Source: Bacillus sp. AFS073361
Lineage (GTDB): Bacteria > Bacillota > Bacilli > Bacillales > Cytobacillaceae
NCBI RefSeq assembly: GCF_002567005.1
Contig: NZ_NUZU01000010.1
Location: forward strand, 154,133-218,132
DNA length: 64,000 nt
Direction of reading: 5' to 3'
Below, piece by piece: positions 1 through 8,340 of the stretch. Position 1 is the stretch's first letter. Each line of letters starts with the position of its first letter. The position numbers were made by a program, and so were the translations under genes. Under the pieces are notes generated by a model that saw only the letters and a program-made list of their open reading frames with translations, did not search any database and was not told the DNA's origin.

Positions 1-1024
1 GAATTTCCCCAACAATTTCTTCGAGGATATCTTCAACGGTTACAAGTCCCGAAGTACCACCATATTCGTCCATTAATATTGCCATGTGAACGCGGTCTTT
101 TTGCATTTTTACTAATAGGTCATGGATTGGAATCGTCTCTATTACTCTAATAATTGGTCGAGTATAGTTTTCCAGTGTCCGCTCTGATAGTTTTTCATTG
201 CCAATTATATCTGTCATTACTTCTTTTATATTGATAAGACCGATTATATGGTCCTTATCCCCATCAATGATGGGATATCGTGTAAATTTTTCCTCGCGTA
301 ATACCTGAAGAAAGGTTTCAAGTGTATCTTCTTTAGATAAGGATACGATTTCTGTTCTTGGAACCATAACTTCTTTGGCAATACGGTTATCAAATTCAAA
401 AATTTTATTTACATACTTAAACTCAGATTGGTTAATTTCACCACTTTTGTAGCTTTCAGAAAGGATAATTCGAAGTTCTTCCTCTGTATGTGCAATTTCA
501 TTTTCTGATACAGGCTTAAGACCGAAAAATTTAGTCGTAATTCGTGCAGAGCCATTAAGCAGCCAAATAACGGGATACATTACCTTGTAAAATAGTACAA
601 GCGGACGTGCCACCAACAAAGTAATCCATTCTGCCTTCTGAATTGCTAATGTTTTAGGAGCAAGTTCCCCTACAACTACATGTAAAAAGGTAATTGCTGC
701 AAATGCAAAGCCAACAGATAATACTTGGTTAAAGCTTGCTGGAATATTCAGACTTTCGAATATTGGATGGAGAATCTTTTCAAAAGTTGATTCACCTAGC
801 CAACCTAAACCAAGGGCTGTGATGGTTATTCCCAGCTGACAGGCCGAAAGGTATTCATCCAGATTAGATATTACTCTTTTAGATGTCACTGCACTCGAAT
901 TTCCCTCTTCAATTAACTGATCAATTCTTGAGCTCCTAATTCGGATAATTGCAAATTCTGAAGCAACAAAAAAAGCAGTTAACGCAATTAAAATGGCTAT
1001 AATAACCAAGTTAAATATGTCCAA
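1..1024 (-). CDS. CNNM/CorC-type membrane protein (YhdP/YhdT family), 3' end outside window
   Basis: Partial gene running off the left edge; the C-terminal end is missing. It starts at a TTG (1022-1024) preceded by AAGGGA, and no in-frame ATG lies upstream before a stop. The translation aligns nearly residue for residue with its neighbour at 1317-2645. It has an N-terminal DUF21 membrane domain (VASEFAIIRIRSSRIDQL), then a CBS pair (MVPRTEIVSLS, TRYPIIDGDKD) and [20 protein letters not shown]. The family is linked to divalent-cation export and Mg2+ homeostasis in Firmicutes; the substrate here is inferred. It is probably a tandem duplicate with its own promoter at 1179-1207. Confidence 0.9.
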   Translation of the reverse strand, partial: MDIFNLVIIAILIALTAFFVASEFAIIRIRSSRIDQLIEEGNSSAVTSKRVISNLDEYLSACQLGITITALGLGWLGESTFEKILHPIFESLNIPASFNQVLSVGFAFAAITFLHVVVGELAPKTLAIQKAEWITLLVARPLVLFYKVMYPVIWLLNGSARITTKFFGLKPVSENEIAHTEEELRIILSESYKSGEINQSEFKYVNKIFEFDNRIAKEVMVPRTEIVSLSKEDTLETFLQVLREEKFTRYPIIDGDKDHIIGLINIKEVMTDIIGNEKLSERTLENYTRPIIRVIETIPIHDLLVKMQKDRVHMAILMDEYGGTSGLVTVEDILEEIVGEI

Positions 1025-1032
1025 ATAAGTTC

Positions 1033-1059
1033 CCTTATCCTGTTTTTAGACAGGTAAGG
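1033..1059 (-). promoter_or_regulatory. hairpin covering the ribosome binding site
   Basis: In the RNA, CCTTA-CCTGT pairs with ACAGG-(A)-TAAGG. Ten pairs with one bulged A surround a 6-nt loop. The 3' arm contains the AAGG of the Shine-Dalgarno sequence for the TTG start at 1024. A hairpin in the same position precedes the paralogue (2651-2668), which suggests control of translation initiation. Confidence 0.55.
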
Positions 1060-1178
1060 AGTCACCTCCCAGTTTGATAAAAAAATTGGCTCTTATTTCC
1101 TTGAATTAATTTCTAGTTTTCTCCTAATCTCGTCTAATGGTCATCATACCACCTCGACAATTTAATAAATTAACAATA

Positions 1179-1207
1179 ATTATAAAGAATTTGAACTATA
1201 CAGTCAA
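1179..1207 (-). promoter_or_regulatory. sigma-A promoter of the left CNNM gene
   Basis: On the minus strand TTGACT (1202-1207) and TATAAT (1179-1184) are separated by 17 nt. Transcription would begin near 1172, giving a 5' leader of about 150 nt that ends in the RBS hairpin. Confidence 0.75.
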
Positions 1208-1297
1208 ACGTTCTGGTTAGTATATTAGTTGATAACTATATTTTATGGAGAAACATAGTGAATATGAACAATAAAGACGAAATATTACAAAAATTTA

Positions 1298-1349
1298 GAT
1301 GAAAAACAAACAGATCCTACTCAAGAGCAGCATCTGTTTGTTTTTCATC
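1298..1349 (-). terminator. rho-independent terminator of the 442-aa CNNM gene
   Basis: A perfect 18-bp inverted repeat (1298-1315 with 1332-1349) overlaps the last codons and stop of the gene. On the minus strand it is followed by a T-rich stretch. Confidence 0.7.
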
Positions 1350-2645
1350 TGAATCTGCTTTAAAAACCTCTATGTACAAGATATGGTGTCCTTCAATCTC
1401 CTGAATTTGAAATACAAAATCTTCATGTTCAATGGAGTCACCTTTATGTACATCAAATTTTTGTGTTAAAAACCAGCCGCCAATCGTATCGACATCTTCC
1501 TCATCCAGTGTGGTACCGAGAAGGTCGTTTACTTCACTAATTAAAACTTTACCATCTAAAATAAAATGTCCATCATTTTTTTTCTGGATAAGAGGAAGCT
1601 CATCCAAGTCAAATTCATCGCGTATTTCACCAACAATTTCTTCGAGTATGTCTTCAACCGTGACAATACCTGCTGTCCCGCCATATTCATCCGATAAAAC
1701 AGCCATATGGGAACGATTTTTTTGCAGTTTGAGCAGAAGTTCCTGAATCGGTATGGTTTCAATGACATGAATAACGGGTTTTAGATAGGGAAGCAACGGT
1801 CGGTCTCCAGTGCATTTTTGCTGGATACAATCTGTTAAGACTTCTTTTATGTTAATAACCCCTAAAATATTATCCTTGTCACCATCAATAAGTGGATATC
1901 TTGTATACTTTTCTTCCTTAACGATTTCAATAATTTCTTCCATGGATGCATCTTTTGAAAGTGTTACGAGTTCAGTTCTGGGAACCATAATTTCTTTAGC
2001 AACCCGATTATCAAATTCGAATATTCGGTCCATATATCGATATTCAGATTGGTTAATTTCACCACTTTCATAACTTTGTGAGAGAATTAATCTTAATTCT
2101 TCTTCAGAAAGGACAATATCGTGCTCGGATGCGGGCTGTACCCCGAAAAGTCCAGTAACAAACCGCGCCGACCTATTTAGTATCCAAATAAACGGGTACA
2201 TCAATTTATGAAACAAAATTAACGGTCGAGCAAAAAACAAGAGAATTTCTTCTGCTTTCTGAATCGCAATCGTTTTGGGTGATAATTCACCAATGACGAC
2301 ATGGAAAAAAGTGATGACAATGAAAGCAAGGATAAACGAAATAATGTGTTTAAGTGATAAAGGGATATGAATTAGGTCAAAAACTGGATCTAACAGTTCC
2401 CGAATAGTAGGCTCCCCGAGCCAGCCTAAAATAAGGGAGATAATTGTAATGCCCACCTGGGTGGCGGATAAATAACCATCCAAATTTGAAATTACCTTCT
2501 TAGCTGCTTCTGCTTTTGGATTACCTTCCGATAATAATTGATCAATTCTTGTGGATCGAACCTTTACCATCGCAAATTCTGAAGCAACAAAAAGGGCGGT
2601 AAAGGCTATTAGGATAACAATAATTAATACATTCATCCAAATCAT
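1317..2645 (-). CDS. CNNM/CorC-type membrane protein with CBS pair (YhdP/YhdT family)
   Basis: The 442-aa length is usual for YhdP-like proteins. The DUF21 domain with about four membrane segments fills residues 1-180 (motif [16 protein letters not shown], then [15 protein letters not shown]). Two CBS domains follow ([40 protein letters not shown]), and a CorC_HlyC domain ends the protein. Homologues act in Mg2+ or other divalent-cation efflux. The ATG at 2645 is 4 nt after AAGGTG and aligns with the TTG start of the adjacent paralogue. A terminator separates the two genes, so each is probably its own transcription unit. Confidence 0.92.
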   Translation of the reverse strand: MIWMNVLIIVILIAFTALFVASEFAMVKVRSTRIDQLLSEGNPKAEAAKKVISNLDGYLSATQVGITIISLILGWLGEPTIRELLDPVFDLIHIPLSLKHIISFILAFIVITFFHVVIGELSPKTIAIQKAEEILLFFARPLILFHKLMYPFIWILNRSARFVTGLFGVQPASEHDIVLSEEELRLILSQSYESGEINQSEYRYMDRIFEFDNRVAKEIMVPRTELVTLSKDASMEEIIEIVKEEKYTRYPLIDGDKDNILGVINIKEVLTDCIQQKCTGDRPLLPYLKPVIHVIETIPIQELLLKLQKNRSHMAVLSDEYGGTAGIVTVEDILEEIVGEIRDEFDLDELPLIQKKNDGHFILDGKVLISEVNDLLGTTLDEEDVDTIGGWFLTQKFDVHKGDSIEHEDFVFQIQEIEGHHILYIEVFKADSDEKQTDAALE

Positions 2646-2650
2646 CTATC

Positions 2651-2668
2651 ACCTTACAGGTGTAAGGT
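2651..2668 (-). promoter_or_regulatory. perfect hairpin containing the RBS
   Basis: ACCTTAC and GTAAGGT form a 7-bp stem with a 4-nt loop. The 3' arm is the AAGGT of the Shine-Dalgarno sequence just upstream of ATG 2645. It parallels the hairpin at 1033-1059 of the paralogue. Confidence 0.6.
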
Positions 2669-2736
2669 ATGCCACCTCACTTCCGTTGGTCTCTAAACAT
2701 TATTTCAAAAAAAAAATCTATTAGCAAATCGAACAG

Positions 2737-2761
2737 AAAAAATGCTGCCAATTCGGCAACA
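2737..2761 (-). terminator. terminator of the GNAT acetyltransferase gene
   Basis: On the minus strand TGTTGCC-GAATT-GGCAGCA is followed by six T residues. Confidence 0.85.
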
Positions 2762-2789
2762 TCCATGAAACTGATAGTCAGTTTTTTAT

Positions 2790-3344
2790 TTAAATAAGAA
2801 CTCGTTTGTTCCAGTCCCGGGCAAGCATACTGTAAATAAAAAGGTCATGAAAGCGGCCGTATAATTGTTCGCCTTCTCTAATGATACCTTCTTTTATAAA
2901 ACCGAGTCTTTCAGGTATGGCACGGCTTTTTTTGTTTTTGATACCACAGCGGATTTCAACACGATTTAAACCTAATTGGAAAAATGCATAGTTAAGCAGG
3001 AACTGAACGGATCGAGTCATTATTCCATGACCTTCTGCCTTTTTTGAAAGGTAATATCCGATACTTGTCATTCGGTTGTGCCAATCTATTTGTTGTAAGC
3101 TAATTGAGCCTACCAACTCACCTTTATAGACGATCCCCACATTAAATCCACTATTTTCTGCAAATTGATTTAGCCATATCGGAATAATGGATTCAAACTG
3201 ATACGGGGATTTCATGCTATCCACCCATGGCAGCCATTCACGCAGATGTTCACGGTTTTCCTCCACCATTTGATAAAGACTTGATGCGTGATGTTGTTGA
3301 AATAGCTGGAGTTCAATATCATTATCAACCCTTAATGTAAACAT
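2790..3344 (-). CDS. GNAT-family N-acetyltransferase, RimL/YdaF-like
   Basis: The 184-aa protein has the whole GNAT fold. Motif A is seen as KKAEGHGIMTRSV (acetyl-CoA pyrophosphate loop Q/R-x-x-G-x-G/A), followed by NRVEIRCGIKNKKSRAIPERLGF. The N-terminus (ENREHLREWLPWVD) is typical of the RimL / ribosomal-protein-serine acetyltransferase branch, so a ribosomal-protein or small-molecule amine substrate is likely. It is monocistronic, with a terminator at 2737-2761. The exact substrate cannot be read from the sequence. Confidence 0.88.
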   Translation of the reverse strand: MFTLRVDNDIELQLFQQHHASSLYQMVEENREHLREWLPWVDSMKSPYQFESIIPIWLNQFAENSGFNVGIVYKGELVGSISLQQIDWHNRMTSIGYYLSKKAEGHGIMTRSVQFLLNYAFFQLGLNRVEIRCGIKNKKSRAIPERLGFIKEGIIREGEQLYGRFHDLFIYSMLARDWNKRVLI

Positions 3345-3423
3345 TAGTCAAATCTCCCGATAAAAAATTTTTAGTTCATCATATGCAAAGCAGGTTGTTA
3401 TCGGGAAGACTTAATATTAAGAA

Positions 3424-3457
3424 ATAAAAAAATCCCTGCTTTATATAAAGTGGGATT
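3424..3457 (-). terminator. terminator of the histidine kinase gene
   Basis: On the minus strand AATCCC/GGGATT and CTTTAT/ATAAAG form a nested stem, followed by a run of seven T residues. Confidence 0.8.
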
Positions 3458-3492
3458 GGTTATTCTAGCTATAAAATTACTTGTATATAAGA

Positions 3493-4620
3493 TTAGGTTA
3501 GGGCTGCAACCGGTAAGAGAATCGAGAATGTAGTTTTATCTGGAGATGAATCACATTCTAAATTTCCCTTATGTTTTTCAATAATTTCCTTGCAAACAAA
3601 CAAGCCGAGACCTGTACCTAGTTTTTTCGTCGTAAAAAATGGTTCGAAAATGGATTTTCTAAGTTCAGCAGGAATCACAGGCCCATTGTTGGAAATATTA
3701 ATTTTGATGAACTGATGTTGTAGACTGCTATTGATCTCGATTGTAGGATTCGGATTCTCAGCATGATTCAAAACATCAATCGCATTAAAGATGATATTAA
3801 TTAATACCTGTCTAATTTCATCTGCATACCCATTAAGAGTAATATCTTCACTGAGTTCTTTTCTTATTTTTACTTTTCCATCAAGTATGCTTGGATATAG
3901 GAAGTTTAAGACTTCCTCCACTAATGTATTTAAATTGAAGTTATCCTTTTCTTTACCAATTAACTCCTTTTTTGACAGAAGGAGAAATTGTGATATACGA
4001 AAATTAAGTTGATCCAATTCACTTGAAATGATATCTAAATATTTCATCTCCGGATGATCAGCTTTCAGTAATTGGATAAATCCTTGAACAGATGTCAAGG
4101 GGTTTCTAAACTCATGAATAAAGCTTGAGGTCATTTGCCCAAGCAATGTTAATCGATCCTGATGTGTAGAATCAATGTGCATTGTTTTTTCTTCAATAAT
4201 TTTGTTTTTTGCTTCTGAGTAATGGGAAACAGCATAGTATAAAAATTTATCGAAACAAAAATTTACATTGTTTAATGCTTCCTGCATGGCTGCCCATGGA
4301 ATCCCAGTAATACTTAAATGGCTGTATAGAACTGTTCTGCCAAGATTAACATTATAAACAAAATCACCAAGGTTAATATCAGCCAAAACTCTTTCTTCCG
4401 ATACTTCAATAGCAAGTTTTTCAATTATGTCTAAAAGGTCTTTTTCCGTCATTTTATGCATATTAAGTAAAACATCGAGCAGAGCCTCGCCGTTTTCGTG
4501 AATTTTTAACTTAAAAGGATCCGTATTAGTGGTAACAATGGCATTTTCCCAATCTTGAATTAATTTCTGTTTATTTTGATTGAAAAAATCAATTAAATCT
4601 GTTTGGTTTTCCGTGAACAT
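3493..4620 (-). CDS. cytosolic orphan sensor histidine kinase
   Basis: 375 aa without membrane segments. An N-terminal helical sensor domain (about 1-140) of the Bacillus HisK_N type precedes a HisKA domain with phospho-acceptor His169 in SSFIHEFRNPLTSVQGF. The HATPase domain has N box NIIFNAIDVL, G1 ISNNGPVI and the F/G2 region FEPFFTTKKLGTGLGL. No response regulator lies nearby, so it may feed the sporulation phosphorelay or another distant regulator, as KinA/KinE-type kinases do. That role is an inference. It is transcribed alone on the minus strand, divergent from thiT. Confidence 0.85.
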   Translation of the reverse strand: MFTENQTDLIDFFNQNKQKLIQDWENAIVTTNTDPFKLKIHENGEALLDVLLNMHKMTEKDLLDIIEKLAIEVSEERVLADINLGDFVYNVNLGRTVLYSHLSITGIPWAAMQEALNNVNFCFDKFLYYAVSHYSEAKNKIIEEKTMHIDSTHQDRLTLLGQMTSSFIHEFRNPLTSVQGFIQLLKADHPEMKYLDIISSELDQLNFRISQFLLLSKKELIGKEKDNFNLNTLVEEVLNFLYPSILDGKVKIRKELSEDITLNGYADEIRQVLINIIFNAIDVLNHAENPNPTIEINSSLQHQFIKINISNNGPVIPAELRKSIFEPFFTTKKLGTGLGLFVCKEIIEKHKGNLECDSSPDKTTFSILLPVAALT

Positions 4621-4785
4621 GCCGTCTTCCCCCTATGTTATTGACAAAAAACTCCTTACTGTACTTATTCGAGACATAAATAGAAATACCTCCTTTATTT
4701 TAAAATAAAAGTCTTGAATTTTATTCATATAGTCTTAATTGCTGATTCGACTAGGTAATAATAACGATAAGAAAGTATATTTTCC

Positions 4786-4814
4786 TTGTAAATGTGAATA
4801 AAGAAGAGTATATT
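4786..4814 (+). promoter_or_regulatory. sigma-A promoter of the thiT riboswitch transcript
   Basis: TTGTAA (4786-4791) and TATATT (4809-4814) are spaced by 17 nt, and lie about 30 nt upstream of the riboswitch P1 stem. Confidence 0.65.
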
Positions 4815-4841
4815 TTTTTCTATGGAAACAATTGAATACTT

Positions 4842-4933
4842 CCACAGGGGGAGCTGCTATTCTTGCGGCTGAGAGTGAACGGTTAAGTTCTGACCCTATG
4901 AACCTGTTAGTTAACACTAGCGTAGGGATGTGG
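4842..4933 (+). promoter_or_regulatory. TPP riboswitch (THI element) aptamer
   Basis: It contains the conserved THI blocks GGGGGAGCTG, GGCTGAGAGTGAAC, GACCCTATGAACCTG and CTAGCGTAGGGATG. P1 closes by CCACA with TGTGG. It is followed by an intrinsic terminator and then thiT, so thiamine pyrophosphate binding should cause premature termination. Confidence 0.95.
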
Positions 4934-4946
4934 TTTGCCGATTATG

Positions 4947-4989
4947 AAAGCAATGCAGACAATCCTTAGCGTCGTGCATTGCTTTTTTT
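4947..4989 (+). terminator. riboswitch expression-platform terminator
   Basis: An 11-bp stem (AAAGCAATGCA with TGCATTGCTTT) is followed by a T run. It lies between the TPP aptamer and thiT. Confidence 0.9.
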
Positions 4990-5058
4990 GTTCTTTATTT
5001 TATTGCACATCTTGTAATAGGAAGACTTCTAACGAGTCCAAAAATTGGGGGAGACGTT

Positions 5059-5640
5059 GTGAATCAAAAAAGAAGCAACACATTATTTATCGCTGAGGTG
5101 GCAGTTTTTTCTGCTTTAGCTTATTTATTGGATTTTCTAGCCGGAATTCTATCTTTAAAGATATGGCCACAGGGAGGTTCGGTGTCAATTGCCATGGTAC
5201 CTATCTTCTTAATTGCTTATCGTTGGGGGATAAAAGGCGGCTTGTTAACAGGATTTTTACTAGGTTTATTGCAGGTTATCCTTGGATTCGCTCAAGTATA
5301 CACATTCTTACAAGGATTTATTGATTATTTTCTTGCCTTTACAGTTGTAGGGTTAGCGGGTGTCTTTACTGGTCTGGTGAAGGAGGCGATATCCAAAAAT
5401 GAAAAAGGTAAGTGGATGACATATGTGATTATCGGTGCATTCTTAGGAAGTGCCTTAAGATACATCTGCCATGTTATTTCTGGCATCGTGTTCTTCGGTG
5501 AATATGCGCCAAAGGGACAGCCGGTGGCCATTTACTCACTCCTATATAATGGAACATTCATGCTGCCAAGCTTTATCATCAGTGCAATCATTATCATCAT
5601 TGTAATGAGTGCGGTACCAAAGAGATTATTTTCAAAATAA
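5059..5640 (+). CDS. thiT: thiamine ECF transporter S component ThiT
   Basis: 193 aa with about six membrane helices. It is the substrate-binding S subunit of an energy-coupling-factor transporter and needs EcfA/A'/T, which are not in this window. The N-terminal FIAEVAVFSALAYLLDF and the KIWPQGGSVSIAMVPIFL block are typical of ThiT (YuaJ). The GTG start has a GGGGGAG RBS. A TPP riboswitch directly upstream fixes the substrate as thiamine. Transcription ends at 5661-5694. Confidence 0.95.
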   Translation: MNQKRSNTLFIAEVAVFSALAYLLDFLAGILSLKIWPQGGSVSIAMVPIFLIAYRWGIKGGLLTGFLLGLLQVILGFAQVYTFLQGFIDYFLAFTVVGLAGVFTGLVKEAISKNEKGKWMTYVIIGAFLGSALRYICHVISGIVFFGEYAPKGQPVAIYSLLYNGTFMLPSFIISAIIIIIVMSAVPKRLFSK

Positions 5641-5660
5641 CATTTATAAGTAATACGAAT

Positions 5661-5694
5661 GGAAAAGGGCTTCAAGCTCTTTTCTATTTTTTTT
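5661..5694 (+). terminator. thiT terminator
   Basis: GAAAAGGGCTT pairs with AAGCTCTTTTC (one G-U wobble), followed by a T-rich tail. Confidence 0.8.
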
Positions 5695-5786
5695 ATAAAG
5701 CGATTGTCGTTGATTCATGAAAATTCTTCAAACTTTTGACAAATTTATTAAGCTTTTTAACTCAAAAAAGTGTTAAAATACAAGAA

Positions 5787-5801
5787 AGATAATCATTCTC
5801 A
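5787..5801 (+). promoter_or_regulatory. Fur box of the feo operon
   Basis: AGATAATCATTCTCA matches the Bacillus Fur 7-1-7 consensus TGATAATNATTATCA at all but two positions. It lies just downstream of a TAAAAT -10-like element and 25 nt before feoA. Iron repression is expected. Confidence 0.8.
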
Positions 5802-5825
5802 ATTAGTGGAGATAGGGTGATATAC

Positions 5826-6050
5826 ATGTTTGGTTCATTAAAAGTAGGAGATAAAGGGAAAATTATTGATATTTCTCTTGTAGGTCACCTGGTACAAAGA
5901 CGATTACTTGACTTAGGGATTACTGAAGGCTCTGAAGTGTGTGTAAAGTGTGTCATGCCATTTGGCGGTCCAATTATGATTGAATCTTGCGGACAATGTG
6001 TGGGTATTCGCCGTAGAGAAGCAGTTCGAATGAAAGTGGAGAGAATATAA
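5826..6050 (+). CDS. feoA: ferrous iron transport protein FeoA
   Basis: A 74-aa SH3-like cytoplasmic partner of FeoB, with typical residues LKVGDKGKI, RLLDLGITEGSEV and MPFGGPI. The ATG at 5826 is preferred over an in-frame GTG at 5817 because AGGGTGA lies 5 nt before the ATG. Its stop overlaps the FeoB start in TAATG, so translation is coupled. A Fur box upstream and FeoB downstream support the role in Fe2+ uptake. Confidence 0.93.
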   Translation: MFGSLKVGDKGKIIDISLVGHLVQRRLLDLGITEGSEVCVKCVMPFGGPIMIESCGQCVGIRRREAVRMKVERI

Positions 6051-8053
6051 TGGACATCGCACTTATTGGAAATCCTAATACTGGGAAAACTTCATTATTT
6101 AATAATCTAACAGGTTCCTATGAGTATGTTGGTAATTGGAGCGGTGTCACAGTTGAAAAAAAAGTTGGTGTTTTTAAAAATAATATTGGTCATTTGACTG
6201 ATTTACCTGGTGTCTATACACTTAATCCCTTATCGAAGGATGAAGGGGTAGTTACATCCTTCTTTCTTAATGAATCAGTGGACCGCCTGCTAAATATATT
6301 AGATGCTTCACAATTAGAACGAAATTTACATCTAACCTTGCAATTGCTTGAGTTTGAAAAACCAGCATTTATTGGACTTAATATGGTCGATGTAGCAAAT
6401 AAACGCGGAATTCAAATTGATACATCTAAACTTTCTGAGCTTCTCGGAGTACCGGTTGTTCCTGTTGTGGCGAGAAATGGAAAGGGCTGTGATAAATTAG
6501 TTGATGTCATATCGACTCAATCAATCCAGCCTGCTAAAAAGAATCTTATTTACTATGGTAAAGAGGTAGAAGCTGCAATTGTTGCTTTGACGGCTGAGAT
6601 TCATGGCAAAACCAACCTTTCTGGACGATTTCTAGCTATTCAATATTTTGAAGGTAATGAATATGTTAGAAACTATGTAAATATTATTGTTGGCGAGAAA
6701 AAGCTTAATGATCTAATTGTTAACTTGGAGTCAACCTTACAAACACTTTATAATGTAAAATCATTAGCAAACTATATTTATCAAAAAAGAAGAGAAGCAA
6801 TAGAAAAAATCGTTGTCGAAGTGGCCGTAAAAAGTAACTTTAACATTCCGCTTTCTGAGAAAATTGATATGATCGTTACCAATCGCTTTTTAGGAATGCC
6901 TATTTTCTTACTGCTTATGTATGTCATGTTTATGCTGACTTTTGATTGGCTCGGAACACCATTATCTGATGCTTTGGACGGATTTTTAACAGGGCCCATT
7001 ACGACAGGATTTGAGTCGGTTTTAAACGCCATTCATGCTTCTAATTTTATTCATGCATTAATTATTGATGGTTTAGTTGCTGGGGTAGGCGGCGTACTCG
7101 TATTTGTGCCGCAAATTTTTATCCTATTTTTCTTTATTTCTTTATTAGAAGATTCCGGGTACATGGCCCGTGTTGCATTGGTAATGGACCGAATTATGGA
7201 GTCAGTTGGGTTAAATGGGAAGGCATTTATCCCTATGATGATTGGCTTCGGTTGTAATGTACCAGGAATAATGGCTGCCAGAACAATAGAGACACCACGG
7301 GAAAGGCTGGTTACCATATTGCTTACCCCGTTAATGTCCTGTTCAGCACGATTACCCGTGTATGCGTTATTTGTTGGAGCTTTTTTTGCAGGAAATAAGG
7401 CTTTAGTTGTGCTAAGCCTATATGTCCTTGGGATTGTAGTTGCATTGGTCTTAGCTAAAATCTTTTCGTCTACATTACTAAAATCGGAAACTTCATTATT
7501 TGTTATAGAACTGCCCCCTTACCGTCTTCCCCAGTTTCAATCACTGTGGAGGAGTACTTGGGATAAAGGAAAAGGGTTTGTTAGAAAAGCTGGAACATTT
7601 ATTTTTGCGGGTTCTGTCTTTATCTGGTTATTATCTTATGCTGGCCCCAATGGTTTAAAGGTTGACATGGATGATAGTTATTTAGCCGCGATTGGGAATA
7701 TGATTGCCCCAATTTTTGATCCAATTGGATTTGGAACATGGCAGGCATCCGCTTCGTTAATTACAGGGTTCTTGGCAAAAGAGGCCATTATATCTACCAT
7801 GAATATTATTTATTTTGTTCCGAATGATGCAAGTTTGCAAGGGTTATTGGCGGACTATTATACTCCGCTTGCTGCCTATAGTTTCATGGTTTTCATTTTG
7901 TTATACATCCCATGCCTTGCGACAGTAGCAACGATCTATAAAGAAACAAATTCAAAAAAATGGACAGCTTTTTCTATGATTTATGCATTTGCAATTGCTT
8001 ATGTGCTTTCTTTGATCATCTATCAAGGCGGCAAATTGTTAGGACTTGTTTAA
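6050..8053 (+). CDS. feoB: ferrous iron transporter FeoB
   Basis: 667 aa. An N-terminal G domain has G1 GNPNTGKTS (7-15), G3 DLPGVY (51-56) and G4 NMVD (111-114). A GDI-like helical linker and a polytopic core with two Gate regions follow (FVPQIFILFFFISLLEDSGYMAR, GCNVPGIMAARTIETPRER, TPLMSCSARLPVY). It imports Fe2+ across the cytoplasmic membrane. It overlaps feoA by 1 nt and is followed after 21 nt by the small Cys-rich partner. No FeoC-type gene is present. Confidence 0.97.
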   Translation: MDIALIGNPNTGKTSLFNNLTGSYEYVGNWSGVTVEKKVGVFKNNIGHLTDLPGVYTLNPLSKDEGVVTSFFLNESVDRLLNILDASQLERNLHLTLQLLEFEKPAFIGLNMVDVANKRGIQIDTSKLSELLGVPVVPVVARNGKGCDKLVDVISTQSIQPAKKNLIYYGKEVEAAIVALTAEIHGKTNLSGRFLAIQYFEGNEYVRNYVNIIVGEKKLNDLIVNLESTLQTLYNVKSLANYIYQKRREAIEKIVVEVAVKSNFNIPLSEKIDMIVTNRFLGMPIFLLLMYVMFMLTFDWLGTPLSDALDGFLTGPITTGFESVLNAIHASNFIHALIIDGLVAGVGGVLVFVPQIFILFFFISLLEDSGYMARVALVMDRIMESVGLNGKAFIPMMIGFGCNVPGIMAARTIETPRERLVTILLTPLMSCSARLPVYALFVGAFFAGNKALVVLSLYVLGIVVALVLAKIFSSTLLKSETSLFVIELPPYRLPQFQSLWRSTWDKGKGFVRKAGTFIFAGSVFIWLLSYAGPNGLKVDMDDSYLAAIGNMIAPIFDPIGFGTWQASASLITGFLAKEAIISTMNIIYFVPNDASLQGLLADYYTPLAAYSFMVFILLYIPCLATVATIYKETNSKKWTAFSMIYAFAIAYVLSLIIYQGGKLLGLV

Positions 8054-8074
8054 TTCTAGAAAGAGGTGGAGCAA

Positions 8075-8230
8075 ATGATTGCCAATATATTAATTGGAGC
8101 AGCTATTTTTGGATATGCATCATGGGCTTTAGTTAGGTTTATTAATAAATCAAAAAAGGGAAAATGCGGGGCATGCGATTTGAAAAATTCATGTTCTAGC
8201 AATTGCGAAATACCACCTAAATCCCTATAA
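8075..8230 (+). CDS. FeoB-associated Cys-rich membrane peptide
   Basis: 51 aa: one N-terminal membrane segment (MIANILIGAAIFGYASWAL) and a short basic linker. A cytoplasmic Cys cluster, KCGACDLKNSCSSNC, holds four Cys residues, consistent with metal binding. This is the FeoB_associated family found after feoB in Firmicutes. The ATG has an AGAGGTGG RBS. It ends the feo operon before the terminator at 8238-8268. Confidence 0.88.
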   Translation: MIANILIGAAIFGYASWALVRFINKSKKGKCGACDLKNSCSSNCEIPPKSL

Positions 8231-8237
8231 ATAATTG

Positions 8238-8268
8238 AAACTGTTATCTAAAAAGATAACAGTTTTTT
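8238..8268 (+). terminator. feo operon terminator
   Basis: A 12-bp perfect stem (AAACTGTTATCT with AGATAACAGTTT) with a 4-nt loop and a T run. Confidence 0.93.
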
Positions 8269-8279
8269 GATGTTAGGAT

Positions 8280-8308
8280 TTGAAGATATAAACAAACTAG
8301 TGTAAAAT
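8280..8308 (+). promoter_or_regulatory. sigma-A promoter of the XRE regulator
   Basis: TTGAAG (8280-8285), 17-nt spacer, TAAAAT (8303-8308). The -10 lies inside the palindrome at 8296-8317. Confidence 0.6.
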
Positions 8309-8317
8309 TACACTAGT
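8296..8317 (+). promoter_or_regulatory. 22-bp palindromic operator, probably autoregulatory
   Basis: ACTAGTGTAA and TTACACTAGT are perfect 10-bp arms separated by AA. The site overlaps the -10 box 24 nt upstream of the XRE gene, the usual arrangement for a self-repressing HTH regulator. Confidence 0.65.
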
Positions 8318-8340
8318 TGTAATTGAAGGAAGGGCTTAAC

